DNA from: Caldifarciminota bacterium
GTDB lineage: Bacteria; Hydrothermota; 32-111; QNBC01
Assembly: GCA_015486655.1 (NCBI GenBank)
Contig: WFRF01000223.1
Location: 1-14,476, forward strand
DNA length: 14,476 nt
Reading direction: 5' to 3'
Shown here: positions 1-8,603 of the stretch, piece by piece
How positions within the stretch are numbered: the stretch's first letter is position 1
Layout: each line of letters begins with the position of its first letter
Notes under the pieces: generated by a model
What the model was told of the DNA's origin: nothing
Seen by the model: the letters and a program-made list of their open reading frames with translations, nothing else
The model's database searches: none
Translations under genes and position numbers: made by a program

Positions 1-536
1 TAAGTTTCCGAAAATATTTCTGCGGAAAATCTATATATTTCAGCTCCCCGGAGATAGGCATCTTCGGGGAGTCCTGCTTTAAAGCATGTTTCCCTTAAAA
101 ATTCGGTTTTATCCCAACCGTATTCCACTGCCACCTGAGGCAGAAGTAAGCCGGAATAAAATCCTTCTCTGATATATAAACCGTGTTTTCCTATCTCAAA
201 ATCATCCGGATTCTCTATCTTGTCCAATGGCGAGAGTACCGAAATTTCGATTTTTATTTTATCAACATCTTCCTCTCTTAACGGGGGGAATCTCGGATCA
301 CTGAAAGCTGCCGAACGAGCTGTTTCCCAAACAGTTTCAAAGAGAGGTTTAACAGCCACGATATAACCTATACAACCACGCAAATTTCCATCAATGGTCA
401 GTGTTGTAAAGGCGCCTCTTTTCTCTTCAAGTTTAGGGAAATCGGTTGAAGGTATTTCTCCCGGAAATTTGAAATAACTGACTATGGCTCTTCTCGCTAA
501 TTTTAGCAGCTCTTCTCTTTCCTCTTTGTTATACAT
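1..536 (-). CDS. amrA: AMMECR1-domain protein (AmmeMemoRadiSam system protein A), cut at the window edge
   Basis: Translating the minus strand from the ATG at 536 gives 178 codons with no stop, ending in TA at the window edge. That is probably the first two bases of the natural TAA or TAG, because about 180 residues is normal for this family. The protein carries the family hallmark LRGCIG at residues 52-57, followed by AFSDPRFPPL (78-87) and LLPQVAVEYGW (131-141), all typical of the AMMECR1 domain. The fold is known from structures but its reaction is not. The conserved Arg-Gly-Cys is thought to be functional. A ribosome site AGGGA sits six bases before the ATG, inside the last codons of the upstream MEMO-like gene, whose stop is only two bases away, so the two are surely co-transcribed. 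The family usually occurs with MEMO and a radical SAM enzyme. No signal peptide or membrane segment is seen. Family assignment is firm; function is unknown. Confidence 0.93.
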   Translation of the reverse strand, partial: MYNKEEREELLKLARRAIVSYFKFPGEIPSTDFPKLEEKRGAFTTLTIDGNLRGCIGYIVAVKPLFETVWETARSAAFSDPRFPPLREEDVDKIKIEISVLSPLDKIENPDDFEIGKHGLYIREGFYSGLLLPQVAVEYGWDKTEFLRETCFKAGLPEDAYLRGAEIYRFSAEIFSET

Positions 537-538
537 AA

Positions 539-1381
539 CTATTCCCTGAATATAACAAAACTTGAGTAACCTACCACATATCCTCCCGTATTTTGCTTCG
601 TTACATCCATGGAATTTGTCAGATCCATCAGACGTATATTACTATGCCCTAACATTTTACAAGCAATCATATTCGTTATAATAGGACCTGCTCCGCAAGC
701 AACGGATGTCTGTGAAAACTCTTTATCCTCCACATACCTTGAAATACTATCCGTTTCAAATGTCAACAGCAAATCGGTAAATTCCTTATCAATGCTTACA
801 CATTCGTCATAATCATAGCCGTGATAAAGGTCCGAACTGGCAATAATCAGGAAATTTCTATTTTTTCCCACCTCAAAAAGGTTCATCGCCAAATTATAGA
901 TATTTTCCTGAACTTGTCGCCCCATAATAATAGGAACAATCTTGAAATCATTTTGAAACATATATTGAAGGTATGGAATCTGCACTTCAACCGAATGTTC
1001 TTGCAGGTGGGGAATTTCAAAATTAATGTCATGTTTGGCAAAATCTTTCATCGCTTCAATGAATTCCTTATCCACAGGCACCTTTCCAAGGGGAGTCTCA
1101 AAGTAATCAAATTCCCCCACTGAAAATCCGTCAAAGAAAACATGGTGACTGGGACCGATAATTACAACGGTATCATACTCACTTCTTTCCAACTGCTTAT
1201 ATGCTTTAACAGCCGTTTTACCCGAGTAATAGTAACCGGCATGAGGGGCAATAATCCCTTTAATGTTCTTAATATCCTGAAATTCGGCAGCTTCAAACAT
1301 CTCTTTAAGCATATTTTTCAGCTTATTCTTCTCGGCAGGATAGAAACTGCCTGCAACAGCCGGATGACGAATTTTAACCAT
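539..1381 (-). CDS. amrB: MEMO1-family protein (AmmeMemoRadiSam system protein B)
   Basis: A 280-residue cytoplasmic protein of the MEMO/class III extradiol dioxygenase-like fold, full length for the family. It begins with the typical RHPAVAGSFYP (5-15). The putative metal-site residues of human MEMO1 can be matched in order: His47 in PHAGY, His79/His80 in GPSHH, His187 in SSDLYHGY and Cys229 in ACG. Human MEMO1 has been reported to bind copper and influence redox state, but no reaction is established for bacterial members. The start is three bases from the stop of the upstream response regulator gene, and the stop is two bases from the AMMECR1 start. The gene is therefore in the middle of a tight operon. 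Pairing with the AMMECR1 gene is the classical AmmeMemoRadiSam arrangement. The third member, a radical SAM protein, would have to lie left of the window or elsewhere. Family assignment is strong; the substrate is unknown. Confidence 0.94.
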   Translation of the reverse strand: MVKIRHPAVAGSFYPAEKNKLKNMLKEMFEAAEFQDIKNIKGIIAPHAGYYYSGKTAVKAYKQLERSEYDTVVIIGPSHHVFFDGFSVGEFDYFETPLGKVPVDKEFIEAMKDFAKHDINFEIPHLQEHSVEVQIPYLQYMFQNDFKIVPIIMGRQVQENIYNLAMNLFEVGKNRNFLIIASSDLYHGYDYDECVSIDKEFTDLLLTFETDSISRYVEDKEFSQTSVACGAGPIITNMIACKMLGHSNIRLMDLTNSMDVTKQNTGGYVVGYSSFVIFRE

Positions 1382-1383
1382 TT

Positions 1384-2874
1384 TTAAAGCTCTATCCCTT
1401 GTAAAATTGCGAACAATCTCGGATCCAATTCTACACCGATATGTGACGACAGTTGCGCAAGAATCGTATCCTTATCCGGTTCTTTCCCCTTATCCTTAAG
1501 TTGCATATATATTTCATCGTAGGCATTGGCAATTGCAAGAATACGTGCCCCCACGGGGATATCATCTCCAGCTTTCCCGTCGGGAAAACCACTGCCGTCA
1601 AAATTTTCAAACATGTAATGTATATATTCCAATCCCTGAGCTAAAAATGATACGGGTTTAATTATCTTTTCTGTATTTTGGTGAATTTTCATGATTTTTT
1701 CTTTTAATCCGTCTTTGGGAGAAGTCCTAATCGAGCCCACTCTCCCTATATCGTGTATCAAACCTGCATAACGAATATTCGTTACGACACTGTCATCAAG
1801 ATTCAGTTGCTTTGCAATCTTAGTTGCAACATTGCTTACACGCTCGGCATGCTCCCTCAAGGAAGGATCCTCCGTTTCCAATATGATTAAAAATGAATAC
1901 AACGATTCAAGATAATTCTTTCTGGAATTTTCAAAATAAACGGCATTTTGCATTGCAAGAGCAACATTGCCTGCGATGGTTGAAAACAGATCCTCTCCGT
2001 AATACTTTAACGGTTCGTCCATATCGCTTCCTACTATAAGTACGCCCAGCAATTTATTCCCCGATTTTACCGGCATTGATATATAATTTAACCCATCTTC
2101 TGTCAATTTGCCAATTTCCTTTACAACCGGAGGTTTGATAATTTTATTTATTATGGGATTGTCTTTGGAAAATATATCTCCCTTTTTAAAATCATTTCCC
2201 GTTTCAAGAGATGCATGGACAATAAAGTTATTAGAGCTGAACGTTATTATGGCAGCTCCTTTAAATCCAAACAGGTCAATTAAAAAACGGGGAATTATAT
2301 TCATTAATTTAATCAAATCGAGTTGCGGTGTTATTCCCTTAACGAATAAATTTATATTTGTGAGGTCTTCCACCTTTTTTTCCAGTTCTTTGTCAACAAT
2401 TGCTTTCTTTTCGGCAAGCATCTGATTTGCCTTTTCCAATTGGTCATTTACATCGCTGAGGTTGTTTATCAACTCCCTCTTCTCCAATGTCAAACGTCTC
2501 TTCTGATAGGCATTCCTGATTGTTGTTACTACCTGCTCTTGGGTAAACGGTTTTTGGAGATAATCATAAGCTCCTTCCCTTAAAGCATCTATGGCAGTTT
2601 CAATTTTTGCATCCCCCGTCATTACGATTACTTCAACATCCGGATCGACACCTTTAATCTCGGTTAAAAATTCAATTCCGGATTTACCCGGTAAGTTAAC
2701 ATCGAGAATCACAATATCATAGTTATTTTCCTCAATTAAATGTAATCCGTCTTCGGCTGTATGGGTAACGGCAACATTATAATCGTTATCTTCGGATTTT
2801 ATGAGTATTTTGCTGAGGAAATTCGCAATAGCCTTGTCATCATCAACGATAAGTATATTTGTACTATCTTCCAT
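1384..2874 (-). CDS. Response regulator with receiver, GAF-like and degenerate HD-GYP domains
   Basis: 496 residues. The receiver domain (about 5-122) has the acidic cluster Asp11-Asp13, phospho-acceptor Asp58 (VILDVNLPG), Thr86 and Lys108. A charged helix, likely a coiled coil (about 125-172), links it to a GAF-like domain (about 180-318). The C-terminus is an HD domain (about 328-490) of HD-GYP type, which normally cleaves cyclic di-GMP. Several metal ligands are altered. His342, His374-Asp375 and His398 remain, but the His-His pair expected just before ENFDG is Met421-Phe422, GYP is GFP (429-431), and the late Asp is Asn450 (AIANAYDE). Catalysis on cyclic di-GMP is therefore doubtful and a binding or signalling role is as likely. 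The start is preceded by a purine-rich GGAGAGG site inside the end of the kinase gene, whose stop is one base away, so the kinase is the obvious partner. No DNA-binding domain is present. Confidence 0.93.
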   Translation of the reverse strand: MEDSTNILIVDDDKAIANFLSKILIKSEDNDYNVAVTHTAEDGLHLIEENNYDIVILDVNLPGKSGIEFLTEIKGVDPDVEVIVMTGDAKIETAIDALREGAYDYLQKPFTQEQVVTTIRNAYQKRRLTLEKRELINNLSDVNDQLEKANQMLAEKKAIVDKELEKKVEDLTNINLFVKGITPQLDLIKLMNIIPRFLIDLFGFKGAAIITFSSNNFIVHASLETGNDFKKGDIFSKDNPIINKIIKPPVVKEIGKLTEDGLNYISMPVKSGNKLLGVLIVGSDMDEPLKYYGEDLFSTIAGNVALAMQNAVYFENSRKNYLESLYSFLIILETEDPSLREHAERVSNVATKIAKQLNLDDSVVTNIRYAGLIHDIGRVGSIRTSPKDGLKEKIMKIHQNTEKIIKPVSFLAQGLEYIHYMFENFDGSGFPDGKAGDDIPVGARILAIANAYDEIYMQLKDKGKEPDKDTILAQLSSHIGVELDPRLFAILQGIEL

Positions 2875-2875
2875 C

Positions 2876-3940
2876 TTATCCCTCTCCGCTTAACAAGGGC
2901 AACTCGACTATAAATTCCGTTCCCTTTCCCACTGTGCTGTTAAGCTTTATGGCACCATTATGAGCAATTATAATCCTCTGCACGGTGGGGAGTCCAAGCC
3001 CCGTACCTCCTCTCTTGGTGGTAAAAAACGGGATAAAAATCTTTTTCTGATTATCTTCGGAAATACCGATTCCATTATCACGTACTCTCACCGTAAACAG
3101 TGAGTTATTCTCATCGTATCTGATTTCAACCTCTATCTTTTTATCGTCATTATCTCCGTCGAAAGCCTCAATACTGTTTATTATCAGATTGTTAAATACT
3201 TCCCCCAGCAGATATGGGTCACCGTTATAGTTAGGAACATTCTTATCGGCTGTGAATTCCATTTTAACGCCCTTTGCATCGGCTTCCGGTTTATGTATCT
3301 TTATTTTACCTTCAATAAGATCGACCAAATCAAAACTTTCCACATTAATCTGAGGCATTCTTGCAAAATTTGTCATGTCCTTGGCAATTCTCTCCAGCTG
3401 ATTAATCTCTTTAAGTATCAATTCAATGGATTCAATGGCATCATCATTTCCTTTTAATATGGATTTCAGGTACTCAATACCGAATTTTATTCCGGTAAGA
3501 GGATTTTTGATTTCATGAGCCATCACAGCCGTCATCTCACCTAAAATAGCAAGATTTTCTTTTTGTTTCAATTTATCCTGCATTGTTTTAATTTTTGTAA
3601 GATCCGTCATCAATCCGACAACGCCTTGGACTTCATAATTACTGTTTTCAATCAATGATGTTGTAATTCCCAGATATGTTTTATCCCCTTTTTTATTCTT
3701 AAGAGCGTACTCTCTCCTCTTTAACGCCGTCTTTTTTTCGATGGATTCCATAAATGGATTAATATTCCCGTTGGAATCCGGCATTACATCTCTTATGCTC
3801 TTCCCCAATATTTCATTGTCACTGTTGTATCCGAGAATCACCAGAGCCGGATTATTTGCACTAATTATAATACCTTCGGAATCGACGGTAATCATTCCGC
3901 TTGAGAGACTGTTAATAATTGTCTGGTATAAACTATCCAT
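2876..3940 (-). CDS. Soluble PAS-domain sensor histidine kinase (NtrB-like layout)
   Basis: 354 residues without signal peptide or membrane helix, hence a cytosolic sensor. An N-terminal PAS domain (about 8-118) is followed by a dimerisation/phospho-acceptor domain with the H-box MAHEIKNPLTG (phospho-acceptor His142) and an ATPase domain. The ATPase domain has the N-box NNLIINSIEA (250-259), the G1 box DNGIG (288-292), the F-box IPFFTTKRGG (303-312) and the G2 box GTGLGL (312-317). All catalytic motifs look intact. The H-box and layout resemble NtrB-type kinases that sense internal signals; the ligand of the PAS domain cannot be told. The gene is one base from the response regulator gene. It follows a 35-bp gap after the TPR gene and has no convincing Shine-Dalgarno sequence. 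The ATG at 3940 is chosen because it leads directly into the PAS start. The signal may reflect cellular K+ or proteolytic state given the neighbours, but that is inference. Confidence 0.95.
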   Translation of the reverse strand: MDSLYQTIINSLSSGMITVDSEGIIISANNPALVILGYNSDNEILGKSIRDVMPDSNGNINPFMESIEKKTALKRREYALKNKKGDKTYLGITTSLIENSNYEVQGVVGLMTDLTKIKTMQDKLKQKENLAILGEMTAVMAHEIKNPLTGIKFGIEYLKSILKGNDDAIESIELILKEINQLERIAKDMTNFARMPQINVESFDLVDLIEGKIKIHKPEADAKGVKMEFTADKNVPNYNGDPYLLGEVFNNLIINSIEAFDGDNDDKKIEVEIRYDENNSLFTVRVRDNGIGISEDNQKKIFIPFFTTKRGGTGLGLPTVQRIIIAHNGAIKLNSTVGKGTEFIVELPLLSGEG

Positions 3941-3975
3941 AATACAAATCTATCATAAATTTAAGATTTTTGCAA

Positions 3976-4248
3976 TCATTGATTCTCCGTAATGGAATGT
4001 ATGTGTAAAATCGCTTCTTCATGGTTTGAGTCTATTTTTACTACCCTCTTGAAATATTCAAGCGCTTTGTCGAGATTATTTATACTCTCATAAATTATCC
4101 CGATTGTATACAATGCTTCAATATTGTTAGGGTCTATTTTTATCACTTTAAGTAAATAATCCAAAGCTTCATTATATTTCTGATTAAGGAAATAAAATTT
4201 CCCCTCTTCGATTAATTCCTTGATGGTATTATTATCATTATCTTTCAT
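3976..4248 (-). CDS. Small TPR-repeat protein
   Basis: A 90-residue protein made almost entirely of tetratricopeptide repeats. The first is at about residues 13-42 (GKFYFLNQKYNEALDYLLK) and the second at about 43-76 (ALYTIGIIYESINNLDKAL), with a short capping helix after them. TPRs mediate protein-protein contacts and have no catalytic activity. No signal peptide or transmembrane segment is present, so it should be cytosolic. The ATG shares its first base with the TAA stop of ktrA (TAATG), a typical translational-coupling arrangement. Synthesis is therefore probably tied to that of KtrA. The next gene is a histidine kinase after 35 bp. It could be an adaptor for the channel's cytosolic ring, for the kinase or for neither. 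TPR identity is clear; the partner is unknown. Confidence 0.88.
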   Translation of the reverse strand: MKDNDNNTIKELIEEGKFYFLNQKYNEALDYLLKVIKIDPNNIEALYTIGIIYESINNLDKALEYFKRVVKIDSNHEEAILHIHSITENQ

Positions 4249-4937
4249 TACTTAACTTTTCTTATCTTTTCAAGATTATCCGATTTACCGAGAATCACCA
4301 TTATATCGCCCAAAAGAACCTCAAAGTCGGGACCCGGCGAAAGAATCATATTCTCCTTGAAAGATGTGGAACCGTTTTCCTTTAGCTCGGGAATATTTCT
4401 CTTCACCGCTATAACAGTTACACCATACTTTTTTCTCAAATCCAGCTTATCGAGTCTCTTCCCTATAAACGATTCGGGAGCCAATAACTCTATTATTCCG
4501 TGAGAGGATGTAAGTTCAATCAAATCAAATAGTTGCGGGGAAGCCAACCTCTTTGCCAGGCGTTCTCCCATGTCCCTCTCGGGATAAATAACCCTATCTG
4601 CACCTACTTTTATCAATACTTTCCCTTGCAATTGCGTTAATGCCTTTGAAATTATCTTCTTAATCCCCATCTCTTTCAAGGTAAGCGTAATCATTATACT
4701 TGAAGAAATATCCTCCCCAACACTTACAATGCCAAAATCGGCATTTCTTAGCCCTAAATCCCTTAAATTTTTTTCATCGGTTGCATCACATGCCGCCGCC
4801 TGGAAAACAAAATCGGCAATCTCTTCCACTTTTTGCGGGTCTTTATCTATTGCCACGACACTTTTCCCCAGTTTTGCAAGATTAATGGCAACCGATTGCC
4901 CGAATCTTCCCAAACCAATAACTACAAATCTTTCCAT
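4248..4937 (-). CDS. ktrA: Potassium uptake regulatory subunit KtrA (RCK domain protein)
   Basis: About 229 residues with one N-terminal Rossmann-type RCK domain. It has the nucleotide-binding GLGRFG at residues 8-13 and the acidic residue ending strand 2 (VVAID, Asp31). A C-terminal RCK_C domain covers about 135-222. A single RCK pair of this size matches KtrA; classical TrkA is about twice as long with two copies. KtrA forms a cytosolic ring that binds ATP/ADP or NAD(H) and gates the membrane subunit KtrB. The segment ADRVIYPERDMG (113-124) matches the conserved KtrA stretch that carries a cation-binding glutamate in studied members. The preceding ktrB stop is only a few bases away. A GTG at 4943 directly after that stop would add two residues. 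I prefer the ATG at 4937 because AGG precedes it by five bases. The gene overlaps the TPR start by one base. Confidence 0.94.
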   Translation of the reverse strand: MERFVVIGLGRFGQSVAINLAKLGKSVVAIDKDPQKVEEIADFVFQAAACDATDEKNLRDLGLRNADFGIVSVGEDISSSIMITLTLKEMGIKKIISKALTQLQGKVLIKVGADRVIYPERDMGERLAKRLASPQLFDLIELTSSHGIIELLAPESFIGKRLDKLDLRKKYGVTVIAVKRNIPELKENGSTSFKENMILSPGPDFEVLLGDIMVILGKSDNLEKIRKVK

Positions 4938-4943
4938 TCTCAC

Positions 4944-6305
4944 CTATCCTATCATCATCTTTAGCGAAGGATACTGTATATTTTTGTTCCCTTTCTTTTC
5001 TATCAAAGCAATTGCTATGGAAAAAGGTCCGAGTTTACCGAAAATCATAGATAACATTACAAGAAGCTTCCCCACCGAGTTAAAATCCGCCGATAAACTT
5101 ACATTGCCGAAATGTGAAGACCCTATTGACAGTCCTACCGTTCCGAATGCGGATAATTCTTCAAATAACAAACCAATGCCGCTCTTTACCTGAGGTTGAG
5201 TGGCAAGTAAAATCAGGTATACAATTGTTATAAACAACAGGGAAACGGTAAAAATAAAAAACGCCCTGTCAACAAGACTGTCTGAAACATTTCTCTTAAA
5301 CATAACTATCCTTTTATCATTGCTTACAAGGGCTCCCAAACCGCTCAAAAGCAATGCAAACGTAGTTGTTTTAATGCCTCCCCCCGTCCCTCCGGGAGAA
5401 GCGCCTATAAACATTAAGATAATTATAAGAAATAACGCTCCATTAGTCAATAAAGAAATATTAATCGTATTGAAACCTGCTGTTCTTGCGGTAACCGATT
5501 GAAAAAATGAAATTGACAGTTTTCCTCCGATTCCGTAGTGAGATAATGAGGTATTGTACTCCATCAGCAGAATCAATAGAAAACCTACCGTTAAAAGAAT
5601 AAAAGTGGTTATTAAAACGATTTTACTATGTTCCGACAATGCTCTCTTTTTTCGTAAAGAAGCGTTGATATCCCTTAGGACAAAAAAACCCAATCCCCCC
5701 AGGATGATGAGCAACGAAATTGTACCGACAATAAAATAATCGTTATAATACCCCACAAGACTCGTTGAAAACAGACTGAACCCGGCATTACAAAATGCGC
5801 TGACCGAATGAAAAACGGATTTTGTAAATGCATGAAATAAGCCGAAGTGATACTTCGTGGCAAAACGCCAGAACAGAATTACAGCTCCGATAAGTTCCAA
5901 AAGAAGTGTCCATTTTAAAACGGATATTGCAAATCTCCCTATATCATCCAAGGTAACATGGTTATATGAAGTCTTGATCATCATCTCCTCTTGCATTGTC
6001 ATTCTCCTTCCTACAAGCATTGCAAAAAGCGTTATAATCGACATATATCCGATACCCCCTATCTGTATAAGCAAAAGTAATACGGATTTACCGAAAGGGG
6101 TAAAAAATTGGGGCGTATCTTTCACGATCAAACCTGTCACACAGACAGCCGAAGTCGATGTGAAAATAGAATCGATTACGGAAAAATGACCTTTATGGGA
6201 AATGGGAAGCAGAAGTAATACTGCTCCCGTTGCAATCAAAGCCAAATATCCGGAAATTAAAACCCTGACGGGTCTGATTCCCTCTTTTTTAACCATATCC
6301 GACAT
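4944..6305 (-). CDS. ktrB: Potassium transporter membrane subunit KtrB/TrkH family
   Basis: 453 residues of highly hydrophobic sequence with the four M1-P-M2 units of the Trk/Ktr/HKT superfamily. The four selectivity-filter loops are visible around Gly58 (CVTGL), Gly175 (CNAGF), Gly277 (RTAGF) and Gly391 (GTVGL). The intramembrane gating loop of the third repeat is seen as GASPGGTGGGIK (301-312). Length and the neighbouring single-RCK gene favour KtrB over the longer TrkH. It moves K+, often with Na+ dependence, across the inner membrane as a dimer on the KtrA ring. The ATG at 6305 lies three bases past the lon stop with little Shine-Dalgarno support, suggesting coupled translation. An in-frame ATG at 6296 is an alternative. 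The position directly downstream of lon is unusual for a K+ channel and suggests osmotic or stress linkage, which is inference. Confidence 0.94.
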   Translation of the reverse strand: MSDMVKKEGIRPVRVLISGYLALIATGAVLLLLPISHKGHFSVIDSIFTSTSAVCVTGLIVKDTPQFFTPFGKSVLLLLIQIGGIGYMSIITLFAMLVGRRMTMQEEMMIKTSYNHVTLDDIGRFAISVLKWTLLLELIGAVILFWRFATKYHFGLFHAFTKSVFHSVSAFCNAGFSLFSTSLVGYYNDYFIVGTISLLIILGGLGFFVLRDINASLRKKRALSEHSKIVLITTFILLTVGFLLILLMEYNTSLSHYGIGGKLSISFFQSVTARTAGFNTINISLLTNGALFLIIILMFIGASPGGTGGGIKTTTFALLLSGLGALVSNDKRIVMFKRNVSDSLVDRAFFIFTVSLLFITIVYLILLATQPQVKSGIGLLFEELSAFGTVGLSIGSSHFGNVSLSADFNSVGKLLVMLSMIFGKLGPFSIAIALIEKKGNKNIQYPSLKMMIG

Positions 6306-6308
6306 AAA

Positions 6309-8603
6309 TTAAAATACCAGTTTAAAAACCTCATCCAGAGTGGTTACATAACGGACTTTAATGGCTGATTTTGTCCTCTTTGGTAATTCGTCGAAATCGG
6401 CTTTATTTTTCTTGGGTATTATTACCTCTTTCAATCCTCTCAGTTGTGCCGCCACTATTTTTTCTTGCAAGCCCCCTATGGGCAAAACCTCTCCCGTTAT
6501 TGTTATTTCCCCCGTCATAGCTATGTCGGCTCTTGTGGGTTTCTTTAAAAGCGCCGACAGTATTGCCGAGGCAATTGTGATGCCTGCCGAAGGACCATCC
6601 TTGGGAACCGCCCCTTCCGGAACATGTATATGTATGTCCATCTTTTTGTAGAAATCTTCCTTTATTTTGTACTTTGATGCGTTCTTACGTATATAAGTCA
6701 ATGCCCCTTTACAGGATTCCTGCATCACATCACCCAATTGTCCGGTTAAAATCAGATTTCCCTGTCCCGGGACAAAAATAACTTCAATGTTTAAGATATC
6801 TCCGCCGTTTTCCGTCCATGCCAAGCCCGTTGCCACACCAATTCTCCTTTTGATAATATCCGTTTGAATGAATTTCGGAGCGCCGATATATTTTTTCAGA
6901 TTCTTTGCATTAACTTCAATACCCGTTTTAAGATTTTTAACTTTTCGCATTGCCGTTTTTCTGCAAATCTTTGCAATCTCCCTTTGCAAATTTCTGACAC
7001 CGGCTTCGTATGTATATTCCATTATTATTTTTTCAAGGGCATCATCTTTTATCGTCAGATCTTTTTTCTCGATGCCGTTATTTTTAAATTCTTTGGGAAT
7101 CAAAAAATATCTGGCAATATTCATCTTTTCATATAAAAGATATCCGGGCAGATAAATCACCTCCATCCTGTCCAGCAATGCAGGGGGTATTGTATGAACC
7201 GTATTTGCCGTAACAATAAAGAGAACATCCGACAGGTCATACGGAACTTCGAGGTAATGATCCATGAATGTGTTGTTCAGTTCGGGATCGAGAACCTCCA
7301 ACAGGGCTGATGCGGGATCTCCTCTGAAATCTTTCCCTATTTTATCCACTTCGTCCAATAAAAATACCGGGTTTTTTGTTTTCGCATATTTCATCTGCTG
7401 AATTATTTTGCCCGGGAGAGCTCCTACATATGTTTTTCTGTGTCCTCTTATTTCCGCCTCATCATGCACACCGCCCAATGAAATTCTTACGAAATTTCTT
7501 CCCAAAGCTTCTGCAATGGATTTTCCGAGAGATGTTTTACCCACTCCCGGGGCACCTACGAAACAGATTATCTGTCCCTTTATTCTTTTAACGAGTTTCA
7601 TTACGGCAAGATACTCAAGCAGGCGTTCTTTCACCTTTTCCAAACCGAAATGATTCTTGTCCAAAATCTTTTTTGCATGTTTAATGTCAAGGTTGTCTTT
7701 CGTTCTTTTTTTCCATGGTATATCACACAACCATTCTATATAGGCTCGGGAAACAGCAGCTTCGGGACTTATGGGCATCATTTTTGATAATTTTTTCAAT
7801 TCTCCCAGAGCTTTCTCTTTAACATCTTTGGGCATACCGGCTTTTAAAATTTTGCCTTCCAATACTTCGAGATCGTCACTGAGTCCGTCATCTCCCAACT
7901 CCTTCTGTATTGCTTTAAGACGTTCTTTGAGATAGTATTGCTTTTGTCCTTCGGAAAGTTGCGACTTTACGGAATCCTCTATCTTTTGTTCCAACTCGAT
8001 ATATTCCAACTCTTTTAAGAGAAGATTATTCAACTCAAACAACAGCTCTCTTAGCTTGGATATTCCCAATATTTTACGTTTCTCTTCCGCTTTAACCGAC
8101 AGGTTGGAAATAATGATATAGGCAACTTTGTCATAATTTTTAATCTGAGAAAGATCCAAAATAAATTCCGGTGTAATATACTCCTTTTTTGAAGCGTATT
8201 TTTCAAAACTCTTTATCAACTCTCGTGACAAAACTTCGACATATTTCCCCTTGTTCATCTTTACGGGCTCGAGGACTATATCCGAGTTAAAATAGTCGGA
8301 TTCTCTAAAGTTAACGAGGCGTCCTCTTTTATAACCTTTTACAAGTATTTTAAATCCTTCGTTCTCCATTTTTTCAAATCGCTCAAGATGCACCAATGTT
8401 CCGTATCTGTAAAGACTAAGTGCCCCCTCTTTCTTCGCATTATCTATCTGCGGTACCACAAAGAGAAATTTATCTTCCCGTTTAATGGTTTTCTCAATAA
8501 CACGCACCGATTTCTCGTCATTTACTATGATTGCAATTTCAATATAAGGGAATACCACCGTATCTTTCGTTGGCAGTGTCGGTATGTTAATTAATTCATT
8601 CAT
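6309..8603 (-). CDS. lon: ATP-dependent serine protease Lon
   Basis: 764 residues, close to the usual size of bacterial LonA. The N-terminal substrate-binding domain covers about 5-200, followed by a long helical region to about 300. The AAA+ module has Walker A GAPGVGKT (350-357) and Walker B VFLLDEVDK (413-421). The C-terminal protease domain has the catalytic Ser672 in PKDGPSAG and Lys715 in LQEK, 43 residues apart as in E. coli Lon (679/722). It is cytosolic and hexameric, and degrades misfolded and specific regulatory proteins using ATP. The ATG at 8603 immediately follows the clpX stop. GAGGA about eight bases upstream lies within clpX and serves as the ribosome site. The clpX-lon order is widespread in bacteria. 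All catalytic residues are intact and nothing is truncated. Confidence 0.98.
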   Translation of the reverse strand: MNELINIPTLPTKDTVVFPYIEIAIIVNDEKSVRVIEKTIKREDKFLFVVPQIDNAKKEGALSLYRYGTLVHLERFEKMENEGFKILVKGYKRGRLVNFRESDYFNSDIVLEPVKMNKGKYVEVLSRELIKSFEKYASKKEYITPEFILDLSQIKNYDKVAYIIISNLSVKAEEKRKILGISKLRELLFELNNLLLKELEYIELEQKIEDSVKSQLSEGQKQYYLKERLKAIQKELGDDGLSDDLEVLEGKILKAGMPKDVKEKALGELKKLSKMMPISPEAAVSRAYIEWLCDIPWKKRTKDNLDIKHAKKILDKNHFGLEKVKERLLEYLAVMKLVKRIKGQIICFVGAPGVGKTSLGKSIAEALGRNFVRISLGGVHDEAEIRGHRKTYVGALPGKIIQQMKYAKTKNPVFLLDEVDKIGKDFRGDPASALLEVLDPELNNTFMDHYLEVPYDLSDVLFIVTANTVHTIPPALLDRMEVIYLPGYLLYEKMNIARYFLIPKEFKNNGIEKKDLTIKDDALEKIIMEYTYEAGVRNLQREIAKICRKTAMRKVKNLKTGIEVNAKNLKKYIGAPKFIQTDIIKRRIGVATGLAWTENGGDILNIEVIFVPGQGNLILTGQLGDVMQESCKGALTYIRKNASKYKIKEDFYKKMDIHIHVPEGAVPKDGPSAGITIASAILSALLKKPTRADIAMTGEITITGEVLPIGGLQEKIVAAQLRGLKEVIIPKKNKADFDELPKRTKSAIKVRYVTTLDEVFKLVF

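Noticed and set aside
4248..4943. Calling this gene trkA in the strict sense
   Set aside because: Only one RCK_N/RCK_C pair is present at about 230 residues; TrkA proper has two, so KtrA is the better name.
5675..5863. Second minus-strand frame of 62 codons inside ktrB
   Set aside because: It is wholly inside the ktrB frame, which has clear filter-loop motifs through this stretch.
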